Positions 1-8,793 of a stretch of 64,000 nt of DNA are shown one piece after another; position 1 is the first letter of the stretch; each line of letters begins with the position of its first letter. Under the pieces are notes generated by a model. That model had not been told where the DNA came from, searched no databases, and saw only the letters and a program-made list of their open reading frames with translations. Source of the stretch: an uncultured Bacteroidia bacterium (GTDB lineage Bacteria; Bacteroidota; Bacteroidia; Bacteroidales; ML635J-15); the NCBI GenBank assembly GCA_902800045.1, contig CADCCZ010000001.1, positions 787,346-851,345 of the forward strand. Reading direction: 5' to 3'. A program made the position numbers and the translations under genes.

Positions 1-1
1 A

Positions 2-823
2 CCGCAGGACAAGCCCACGGTTTTCGACCTTTATAGGATGAACTTCAAGAAGAAGTTGGAACACTATAATGCAAGCAGGTTGACATTTGAGGAACTGCGA
101 AACGAAAATCTGACCGATAAGCAGCAGATGCAGGTGGAATGTACGCTGAACCATACCGAGCACATTGATAGGGAAGGTATCCGTGATTTTCTTTCGCAGC
201 TGAGTTATCCGCTTTATTTCCTTGATTTTGAAACCTTGCAGCAGGCGGTTCCGCAGTACGTTGGGCAAAAACCCTACCAACAGATTACATTCCAGTATTC
301 GCTTCATATCAAGGAGAGTGCCGATGCGCCATATCAGCACAAGGAGTTTCTTGCGCCCAGCGATGGCACCGACCCGCGCAGAGCCTTGGCAGAACAACTT
401 TGTCGCGACATTCCTATGGATGTCTGCACATTGGCCTACAACAAGGGCTTCGAGTGTGGTCGCATCAGGGAGTTGGCTATGCTGTATCCCGACCTTGCTG
501 CACATCTGCTCAACATCCGCGAACACATACAAGATTTGCTTGTTCCTTTCCAGAATGGATGTTACTATGTTCCTGCAATGGGTGGCTCCTTCAGCATCAA
601 GAGCGTTTTGCCAGCACTTTTCCCAGATGAACCGTCGCTCAACTATCACAATCTCGATGAGCGTTGCCAGAACGGTGGCGATGCAATGTCAATCTTTCCG
701 CGCATCAAGGATATGCCTCCAGCCGAAGCCGCAGCCAGCCGCGAAGCCTTGCTCCGCTACTGTGAACTCGACACATGGGCAATGGTAAAGGTTTGGGAAA
801 AATTAAAGGAAACGGTGGAATGA
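2..823 (+). CDS. DUF2779 domain protein, 3' part (cut by window edge)
   Basis: The reading frame is already open at base 2 and ends with TGA at 821-823, so only the C-terminal ~273 residues are present. The segment YFLDFETLQQAVPQY, followed by a QITFQYSLH stretch, is typical of DUF2779. The DFE acidic pair and the later CTLAYNKGFECGRIREL and YCELDTWAMVKVWEKL segments suggest a DEDD-type RNase H-like nuclease fold: D/E in the first motif, a central YNKGFE motif, and a C-terminal CELDT motif with the last Asp. Family members often carry an N-terminal Cas4/PD-(D/E)XK-like part, which would lie left of the window. Nuclease activity is an inference and the substrate is unknown. An ATG at 38 is internal and is not the likely start. 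Confidence 0.8.
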   Translation, partial: PQDKPTVFDLYRMNFKKKLEHYNASRLTFEELRNENLTDKQQMQVECTLNHTEHIDREGIRDFLSQLSYPLYFLDFETLQQAVPQYVGQKPYQQITFQYSLHIKESADAPYQHKEFLAPSDGTDPRRALAEQLCRDIPMDVCTLAYNKGFECGRIRELAMLYPDLAAHLLNIREHIQDLLVPFQNGCYYVPAMGGSFSIKSVLPALFPDEPSLNYHNLDERCQNGGDAMSIFPRIKDMPPAEAAASREALLRYCELDTWAMVKVWEKLKETVE

Positions 824-1236
824 ATAGGCCGTAGGCGGTCACGCATTTCTGAGAAGACGTATTTCCTTGACCTTTTAAACAAATACGAAGCGGAGCGGAG
901 TATACCTTGATTGCCGCCTTGGCTGGCGAGCGTTAAGAAAATCGGAGAAACGGAGCGTAAAAAGTCAGTCTGTTTAAAGCTGTAGCATAGCGGAAGCAAG
1001 TTTCTGACTTTTAGCGGAGTGTAACCGATTTTTAGCGAAGCAGACTCAGCGGACATGGTTTTTGTTTACTTTTTGCCAACAATTGTCGAAGACAATCATG
1101 AGCACCGCTGAAAATCATTTGTATGGGCGAATAACAAGTAAAAGCCTCCGCGGCTTGAGCGGAATAAATATTGAACACTAAATTTTAGTTCTTTCTTAAA
1201 TATATTATAACTGTAATAATTTTAATAATACTGATT
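824..1236. other. 413-bp gene-free stretch with structured repeat
   Basis: No convincing gene is present. The left part (about 830-1045) is rich in AGCGGAG/AGCGAAG words and holds nested inverted repeats, listed separately. The right part (1150-1236) is AT-rich and leads to the small gene at 1237. An open minus-strand frame through 757-1056 has no family resemblance and coincides with the repeat, so I do not treat it as a gene. Confidence 0.6.
931..1034. repeat. Nested inverted repeat (possible interspersed repeat copy)
   Basis: The outer arms are AAAATCGG (938-945) and CCGATTTT (1025-1032). The inner arms are TAAAAAGTCAG (958-968) and CTGACTTTTA (1004-1013). The flanks carry GCGTTAAG/TAGCG words that roughly extend the outer stem. 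The arrangement would fold as a long imperfect hairpin in RNA or single-stranded DNA. It lies between two plus-strand genes and has no transposase. Confidence 0.55.
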
Positions 1237-1476
1237 ATGAAAGTTATAGTACACACTTTAGACATAACGATGGAATACGTCAAATGGTATCATAAGGTTA
1301 TACCATCAAACAAACATTACAGAGAAATTCGTATGAAAGATTATTCCAAATATAGCGGTCCGAAAGAACTGCCAGTTATTTATGGAATTGGCTTCATCTC
1401 TGATAATGAATTAGATCCGTTATTCATTGAATTCAAGAAAAAATTTCCGAACCTCAAATATAGAATTGAGGAATAG
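1237..1476 (+). CDS. Small hypothetical protein (79 aa)
   Basis: The ATG follows an AT-rich leader with no clear Shine-Dalgarno site. The product is 79 residues, basic, and has no signal peptide or membrane segment. It contains a YHKVIPSNKHYREIRMKDY stretch followed by a hydrophobic core (LPVIYGIGFI) and a charged tail. I do not recognise a family. It reads as a real small globular protein because its composition is balanced and codons are used evenly. It lies 55 bp upstream of another unknown gene on the same strand and may share its transcript. Confidence 0.5.
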   Translation: MKVIVHTLDITMEYVKWYHKVIPSNKHYREIRMKDYSKYSGPKELPVIYGIGFISDNELDPLFIEFKKKFPNLKYRIEE

Positions 1477-1531
1477 TTATAATTGTTTCTTATGGTCTTG
1501 CATTGCGCTCGATATAAATCATTAAAAATCA

Positions 1532-2194
1532 ATGAAAACTATTTTTGAATTAGTCAGAATCACAACCAACAGCAAAAGTCGCTATCCTATCCGCAAAACT
1601 CGAAAGTGGGATATGGGCTTTTTCTCAACTTTGGCAAAGGCCGAAAAACAAATGAACGAGGATGTCAAGATTTGCCGAGCAGGGGAGAGTGACCAGATGG
1701 TGCGCATTGCCGAGTATGATGTCTTGGCATACAAAATAACCGAGCGAGAATTGGATGAAGAGCAAGGGGAAAATATTCAATCCGTTCGTACATACACTGC
1801 CGATGGGCAGCCCAACGACGAGTGTTTGCTGGACGAAAAATGCGAGCGGCATTTTGAAGGTCGTTCACAGGAACAGATTCGCTTTCATCCGGGCGACATC
1901 GTGGAGGTGATTGACGAGAGGCATGCGGAACTATGTGTCGTTGAACACGCTCAGCCAACCGAGGACGATTACAAACGATTCTGTAATCGGTGTCAAGAAA
2001 AGTACAATGAAATTCCGTTCCATTGGGATTACAGCGATGACAGTTATCTGGTTGAATCGTTGGGAGAAGGTGATACGCATTTTCATCCTCTGTCACCGTA
2101 TGTTTTCAATCCAACAAAACCTGTATCTAAGGCGTTGAAAGACAAGTTTAAGTCAAAGTATGAAGAAATACTTGCCCGTTATGGTAAACATTGA
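1532..2194 (+). CDS. Hypothetical protein (220 aa)
   Basis: A soluble acidic protein with no signal peptide. It begins MKTIFELVRITTNSKSRYP and contains a motif-like RFHPGDIVEVIDE segment around residue 115-127, which looks like a small beta-barrel entry, then a CNRCQEKY cysteine pair and an HWDYSDDSYLVESLGEGDTH stretch. I do not recognise the family. The gene converges on the WG-repeat gene, with only 8 bp between stop codons and no terminator visible. The surroundings are accessory-looking unknown genes, so a recently acquired block is possible but unproven. Confidence 0.6.
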   Translation: MKTIFELVRITTNSKSRYPIRKTRKWDMGFFSTLAKAEKQMNEDVKICRAGESDQMVRIAEYDVLAYKITERELDEEQGENIQSVRTYTADGQPNDECLLDEKCERHFEGRSQEQIRFHPGDIVEVIDERHAELCVVEHAQPTEDDYKRFCNRCQEKYNEIPFHWDYSDDSYLVESLGEGDTHFHPLSPYVFNPTKPVSKALKDKFKSKYEEILARYGKH

Positions 2195-2202
2195 AAGCAT
2201 AT

Positions 2203-3030
2203 TTATTTTTCACTGTCGTACCAACTTCCAAATGATGCTTCCGATTCATTTGTAGTGAATTTTCCATCGTTGTCAATCCAGCCCCATTTCCCATTAAGCA
2301 GTGCGCGAGTGTAACTTTCCGAGTTTATAGATACATCATCAAATATAGGTTGCGTATAGGTGTCGCCCCACAGAAATCCAATTTTGCCATCCTTAACTAC
2401 TGGTATAGCGCCATCTGGGTCCTGCATTGAATATACCTCGTCCAAGTCGATAGTTGTGGACTCGGTGCCGTTGTTCCCATCAAGGATGCCCATCTTGCCG
2501 TTTTCTACAGCCACAAAATAGTCGATATACGACCAGAAATAGCGGTAAATGCGTTCGTAGCCCTTGGTTAAAAGTTGCTGTTTCTTGATGTCGTACAGAA
2601 AATAGCGGCTGTTTAGGATAACTGGAAGCAAATTGGTTCGTTCGAAGCAAGTGTAGAGTTCTGGGAAATCATCGAATTGTGGTTCTATTAGAATCATTCC
2701 GCACACATCGCGAAGCCCTTTCTTTCCGTTGCCGCCTGTGAAAATCTGGTCGCGCATATCGAGGTGCATTCTGCGGAATTTGTTCTCTATTTTCGAATAT
2801 TTTTCGACTTCCTCTGATGTGTATTTCCTCTCCAATCGCGAAGACATACCTCCGTAATAACATTTGCGTATATGTTGCGCTTCAATGTATTCCTTGGCTG
2901 TTTGCAAATCAGGCACAGTACATTCTACATAGCAATTTTGACCACAAATCCAGTCGTGCCACATGCCATGCAGAGCTTTTGTGTTGGCTTTCTCTGCTGT
3001 CCAGAGATATGATAGTTCGTTGTTTTTCAT
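2203..3030 (-). CDS. WG-repeat containing protein
   Basis: The 275-residue product has a C-terminal half of about four WG-like repeats: ENGKMGILDGNN, KDGKIGFLWGDTYTQPIFDD and NGKWGWIDNDGKFTT follow the pattern nGKwGfid..G. These short beta repeats occur in many bacterial proteins of unknown function. The N-terminal half (about residues 1-110) is different, contains CYVECTVPDLQTAKEYIEA and a RLERKYTSEEVEKYSKIENKF helix, and is not recognised. ATG at 3030 is preferred; an upstream TTG at 3039 would add three residues. It lies 14 bp downstream of the 137-aa gene and is probably cotranscribed. No signal peptide is seen, so it is likely cytoplasmic. Confidence 0.7.
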   Translation of the reverse strand: MKNNELSYLWTAEKANTKALHGMWHDWICGQNCYVECTVPDLQTAKEYIEAQHIRKCYYGGMSSRLERKYTSEEVEKYSKIENKFRRMHLDMRDQIFTGGNGKKGLRDVCGMILIEPQFDDFPELYTCFERTNLLPVILNSRYFLYDIKKQQLLTKGYERIYRYFWSYIDYFVAVENGKMGILDGNNGTESTTIDLDEVYSMQDPDGAIPVVKDGKIGFLWGDTYTQPIFDDVSINSESYTRALLNGKWGWIDNDGKFTTNESEASFGSWYDSEK

Positions 3031-3044
3031 GTCGTGCAATTGTG

Positions 3045-3458
3045 TTATTTTAACGATTCAAATACATCGTAACTTGTTATTTCTGCATTCCAATGTTTCA
3101 GCAAAATTTCCTTGTTGCGTACAATCCATTCTTTAATGCTCGCGATTTGCTTTGGTGTTAGCGATATTTTATCCAAATCATTGGCCTTTAACAGTATTTT
3201 CGGTTCATCAGATATTGACATAGGAATGCTTTCTATGATTTGAGACTTGCTTGCTGTATTGTTTTGAAATCTTATTCTAGGTGTATTGTGTTGGTTTGTT
3301 TGCAAAATGTAGGTTTGAATCCACACAATGACATCCAATCCAGTTTTTCTTCGCGAAATACTTGACAATTCCAATAGCATATCCTCCGTAATAGTATTTA
3401 CAATATCATTAAATGATTCATAGTTGTTTGGTTCTTTGGTTTTATCAATTTGATTCAT
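3045..3458 (-). CDS. Hypothetical protein (137 aa)
   Basis: Starts at ATG 3458 and is read into the WG-repeat gene. The C-terminal half reads EPKILLKANDLDKISLTPKQ, then IKEWIVRNKEILLKHWNAEI. This pattern (a helix ending in N-K-E-I/L-L-x-x-x-W) resembles small Bacteroidota proteins found beside DUF4160-type toxin-antitoxin genes, but no DUF4160 partner is visible here and the resemblance is from memory. The N-terminal half is polar. No signal peptide or membrane segment. Function unknown. Confidence 0.55.
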   Translation of the reverse strand: MNQIDKTKEPNNYESFNDIVNTITEDMLLELSSISRRKTGLDVIVWIQTYILQTNQHNTPRIRFQNNTASKSQIIESIPMSISDEPKILLKANDLDKISLTPKQIASIKEWIVRNKEILLKHWNAEITSYDVFESLK

Positions 3459-3515
3459 TTCTGTCTTTTATAATTAACACACTAATATATTGAATACTTT
3501 TCGTTTTTTTAGAAA

Positions 3516-3570
3516 GTTGTGTCGGATTTACTGCCAATGCAACGAGTTGAATGTTGCAAATCCCGACAAC
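3516..3570. repeat. Nested hairpin upstream of gyrB
   Basis: Imperfect outer arms GTTGTGTCGGATTT (3516-3529) and AAATCCCGACAAC (3558-3570) enclose an inner TGCAAC (3538-3543)/GTTGCA (3553-3558) stem. It sits between the divergent 3458 gene and gyrB. It could act at the RNA level or be a repeat remnant. No T-tract follows, so it is not a plain terminator. Confidence 0.45.
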
Positions 3571-3600
3571 ATTGGTATAACAACACAGAAACTATGAAAC

Positions 3601-3612
3601 GGGCTTTAGCCC
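3601..3612. repeat. GGCnnnAGCC mini-palindrome (single copy)
   Basis: GGGCTTTAGCCC, preceded by AGAAACTATGAAAC and followed by ATGAAAC. It is the same motif (flanked by AGAAAC words) as the clusters around 36.8-37.0 and 38.4-38.6 kb and the copy at 13560. Confidence 0.6.
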
Positions 3613-3714
3613 ATGAAACACCGCAGGCATTCAGCCCAAAAATCTTTCAACTTTTCCCCTCCAAAACGGTTAATAACTATCTTTAAAAACTTCGTTTTTC
3701 CGATGGAAAATTGT

Positions 3715-3722
3715 TACCTTTG
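3715..3722 (+). promoter_or_regulatory. Bacteroidota -7 box for gyrB
   Basis: TACCTTTG, a match to the TAnnTTTG consensus, lies 30 bp upstream of the gyrB ATG. The -33 TTG is not clear; a TTCG is present at about the right distance. Confidence 0.7.
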
Positions 3723-3742
3723 CGCACGTTTTAAGAAAATAA

Positions 3743-5737
<1,995 letters not shown>

Positions 5738-5790
5738 AAACATGTGTTATATAACAACTAAAAAAGCGATTGTAATTGATATAAAAGAAA

Positions 5791-5798
5791 TAATTTTG
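5791..5798 (+). promoter_or_regulatory. Promoter of korAB
   Basis: TAATTTTG -7 box with a TTG at 5770-5772 (18-bp spacer), matching the Bacteroidota sigma-ABfr consensus. It lies 25 bp upstream of korA. Confidence 0.7.
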
Positions 5799-5823
5799 CG
5801 GTAAAATTTTTAAATACACAGCA

Positions 5824-7680
5824 ATGAGTGATAAACAAAAGAAAATAGTAGAACTTGAAGAAGTTGTAATAAAGTTCGCCGGCGACTCTGGCGACGGAAT
5901 GCAGCTTACAGGCACTCAGTTTTCAGATGCTTCAGCTTCATTTGGAAACGAATTATTAACTTTCCCGGATTATCCTGCTGAAATCAGGGCTCCTCAAGGA
6001 ACCGTAGCAGGCGTATCGGGATTCCAGGTACATATCGGTGCAAAGGAAGTACAGACTCCTGGCGACCTTGCAGATGTTCTCATCGCAATGAACCCTGCAG
6101 CCTTGAAGACCAATATGAAGTGGGTAAAGCCGGGCGCAACAATCATAGTGGATGTTGACAGCTTCGACCAGAAGCACTGCGAAAAGGCAGGTTACGACTA
6201 CGACCCGCTACAGAGCAACGACCTTGACGACTACACCGTAATCAAGGCTCCGATAACCTCGTTGTCGCGTTCTACAGTGAACGACCTCAACCTCGGAATC
6301 GATGTCAAGACTGCCGACAAAACTCGTAACCAGTTCGTTATGGGTATGCTTATCTGGTTGTTCAACCGCGATATGAAGGTTGAAGAAGAGTTCATCGAGA
6401 AGAAGTTCGCAAAGAAGCCTGCTTTGATTGCTCCGAATGTTGCAGTTCTTCATGCTGGTTACAACTACGCCGACACTCTCGAGGCTATTGCAACCCAGTT
6501 CTATGTAAAGCCTGCTGCTGGAAAGAAGGGTATGTTCCGTCAGATTACAGGTAACACAGCAACCGCTTGGGGTTTGATGGCTGGTGCTGAAAAGGCTGGC
6601 TTGAAGCTCTTCCTCGGTTCTTATCCTATTACTCCTGCTTCGGATATTTTGCACGAATTGTGCAAGCACAAACACTTGGGTGTTAAGACTTTCCAGGCAG
6701 AAGACGAAATTGCTGGTATTTGTACTGCAATAGGTGCAAGCTTCGGCGGAAATCTTGGTGTTACTTCAACATCGGGTCCTGGTCTTGCACTTAAGACCGA
6801 AGCTGCAGGTTTGGCTGTTATCACCGAATTGCCATTGGTAATCGTTGATGTTCAGCGTGGTGGTCCTTCGACAGGTTTGCCAACCAAGACCGAACAGAGC
6901 GACTTGCTTCAGGCAATCCACGGTCGTCACGGTGAATCTCCAATGCCGGTTATCGCCGCTTCAACTCCGGGCAACTGCTTCAACTTCGCATACGAAGCCT
7001 GCAAGATTGCTGTTGAACACATGACTCCGGTTATCCTCCTTACCGACGGTTACTTGGCTAACGGTACCGAATTGTGGGAAATCCCCAACTACGAAGCAAT
7101 ACCAAAGATTGTTCCTCCGTTCGTAAAGGACAACGACCCCGAATATCAGCCCTATAAGCGTGATGCTGAAAAGTTGAACCGTATGTGGGCTTTGCCGGGT
7201 CAGAAGGGCTTGGAACACAGAATCGGCGGTCTTGAAAAGTCGGATGTTTACGGTGATGTTTCACACGACCCGATGAACCACCAGGTTATGACAAATTACC
7301 GTGCTGAAAAGGTACAGCGCATTGCCAACTACATTCCACAGCAGGAAATCATCGGCAGCCAGAACGGGGGCGAACTCCTCGTAATAGGCTGGGGTGGTAC
7401 TTTCGGCGCATTGAACATGGCTGTCAAGGAAATGAGAGAAGAAGGCTACGATGTCAGCTTGGCACACTTCAACTACATCTTCCCGTTGCCAAAGAACACC
7501 GAGGATGTCTTGAAGAAGTTCAAGAAGCGCGTTGTTTGCGAATTGAACCTTGGTCAGTTTGCAGATTACCTGCGCACCCAGTATCCGCAATATCCGTACG
7601 AACAGTACAACAAGGTACAGGGCTTGCCGTTCTTTATTAGTGAATTGAAAGAGAAGTTTAAACAAATGTTACAAAAATAA
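5824..7680 (+). CDS. korA: 2-oxoacid:ferredoxin oxidoreductase, alpha (fused gamma-alpha) subunit
   Basis: Oxidatively decarboxylates a 2-oxoacid, most likely 2-oxoglutarate, to the acyl-CoA while reducing ferredoxin, or runs in reverse for carboxylation. The N-terminal ~190 residues are the gamma domain (IKFAGDSGDGMQLTGTQFSD, then FPDYPAEIRAPQGTVAGVSG). The rest is the alpha domain with GLMAGAEKAGLKLFLGSYPI, EDEIAGICTAIGASFGG and the VDVQRGGPSTGLPTKTEQSD segment. 618 residues is the usual size for the fused form. It is followed 5 bp later by the TPP-binding beta subunit, so the pair is one operon. Pyruvate or branched-chain 2-oxoacid specificity cannot be ruled out from sequence alone. Confidence 0.9.
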   Translation: MSDKQKKIVELEEVVIKFAGDSGDGMQLTGTQFSDASASFGNELLTFPDYPAEIRAPQGTVAGVSGFQVHIGAKEVQTPGDLADVLIAMNPAALKTNMKWVKPGATIIVDVDSFDQKHCEKAGYDYDPLQSNDLDDYTVIKAPITSLSRSTVNDLNLGIDVKTADKTRNQFVMGMLIWLFNRDMKVEEEFIEKKFAKKPALIAPNVAVLHAGYNYADTLEAIATQFYVKPAAGKKGMFRQITGNTATAWGLMAGAEKAGLKLFLGSYPITPASDILHELCKHKHLGVKTFQAEDEIAGICTAIGASFGGNLGVTSTSGPGLALKTEAAGLAVITELPLVIVDVQRGGPSTGLPTKTEQSDLLQAIHGRHGESPMPVIAASTPGNCFNFAYEACKIAVEHMTPVILLTDGYLANGTELWEIPNYEAIPKIVPPFVKDNDPEYQPYKRDAEKLNRMWALPGQKGLEHRIGGLEKSDVYGDVSHDPMNHQVMTNYRAEKVQRIANYIPQQEIIGSQNGGELLVIGWGGTFGALNMAVKEMREEGYDVSLAHFNYIFPLPKNTEDVLKKFKKRVVCELNLGQFADYLRTQYPQYPYEQYNKVQGLPFFISELKEKFKQMLQK

Positions 7681-7685
7681 TAGTT

Positions 7686-8693
7686 ATGGAAGAAGTACAG
7701 AAACTTACAAGAGAAGACTTTCAGACCGCAGGTCCAGTAAAATGGTGTGCAGGTTGTGGTAGTTATTCAATTTTGGCTGCAGTGCAGAATGCTCTTCCGC
7801 AGATTGGCGTTCCAAAGGAAAAGATAGTGTTCGTATCAGGTATTGGCTGTTCGTCACGATTCCCGTACTACATGAAGACTTACGGCTTCCATACATTGCA
7901 CGGAAGAGGTGCCGCTATTGCTTCGGGCTTGAAGTCGGCTCGTCCAGACCTCAATGTTTGGCTTGCTACCGGCGACGGCGACTCGATGGCTATCGGTGGA
8001 AACCATTTCATTCACCTGATTCGCAGAAACATCGATATCAACGTGTTGGTATTCAACAATAAGATTTACGGTCTTACAAAAGGACAGTATTCTCCTACAA
8101 CTCCTTACGGTTCGATTACAAAGTCGTCACCCGATGGAACAATCGAGAATCCTTTCAAGCCGGGCGAACTTGTAATTGGTGCAGAAGGCAACTTCTTCGC
8201 AAGAGTTATCGACAAGGAACCGCGCAACCTCGAAAAGACCTTTATCGCAGCAAATGCTCACAAGGGTGCTTCGATTGTTGAAGTTTTGCAGAACTGCGTG
8301 ATTTTCAACGATAAGATTCACGAAAGCATTATTGGTAAGGATGTTCGCGACGACAATGTAGTAATGCTCGAACACGGCAAGCCGATGATTTTCGGTAAGG
8401 AACGCAACAAGGGTCTTGTACTCGACGGTGCTGACCTCAAGGTTGTTACCATTGGCGAAAACGGCATTACCGAAAAGGACATCTTGGTTCACGATATGAC
8501 AACCAAGAATCCGAGCATCCACTACTTGCTTGCAAAGATGACTTACCCGTTGGCAATCGGTGTTATCCGTTGCGTTGACGATGCAACCTACGAAACCAAG
8601 TTGCAGGAGCAGGTTGACAATGCAGTTGCAACCACCAAGATTAAGACTGTTGACCAGTTGCTTCACAGCGGTCAAATCTTCGAAATAAAATAG
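7686..8693 (+). CDS. korB: 2-oxoacid:ferredoxin oxidoreductase, beta (TPP-binding) subunit
   Basis: Partner of the upstream alpha subunit. It binds thiamine diphosphate and a [4Fe-4S] cluster. The N-terminus has KWCAGCGSYSILAAVQ, then FVSGIGCSSRFPYYMKTYG with the third conserved cysteine. The TPP motif is GDGDSMAIGGNHFIHLIRRN...NNKIYGLTKGQYSPTT. A fourth cysteine lies in VLQNCVIFNDK. The 335-residue length is normal. No separate delta ferredoxin gene is present, so electrons must pass to a soluble ferredoxin. Transcription ends at the strong hairpin directly downstream. Confidence 0.92.
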   Translation: MEEVQKLTREDFQTAGPVKWCAGCGSYSILAAVQNALPQIGVPKEKIVFVSGIGCSSRFPYYMKTYGFHTLHGRGAAIASGLKSARPDLNVWLATGDGDSMAIGGNHFIHLIRRNIDINVLVFNNKIYGLTKGQYSPTTPYGSITKSSPDGTIENPFKPGELVIGAEGNFFARVIDKEPRNLEKTFIAANAHKGASIVEVLQNCVIFNDKIHESIIGKDVRDDNVVMLEHGKPMIFGKERNKGLVLDGADLKVVTIGENGITEKDILVHDMTTKNPSIHYLLAKMTYPLAIGVIRCVDDATYETKLQEQVDNAVATTKIKTVDQLLHSGQIFEIK

Positions 8694-8716
8694 GTTTTCA
8701 TAATAATAATGTTTTG

Positions 8717-8748
8717 GCTCGGAACTTTGGTTCCGAGCTTTTTTTTTG
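8717..8748 (+). terminator. Rho-independent terminator of korAB
   Basis: Perfect 9-bp stem GCTCGGAAC / TTTG / GTTCCGAGC (8717-8738) followed by a run of ten T. Confidence 0.92.
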
Positions 8749-8793
8749 TTTATGCGATAGTTGCGGTTGTGTTACTTCGCTGCTATATTTTTT

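Noticed and set aside
757..1056. Open minus-strand frame of 99 codons overlapping the DUF2779 3' end
   Set aside because: It overlaps a real gene and the nested inverted repeats, has no upstream promoter and no family resemblance. It is best explained by the repeat.
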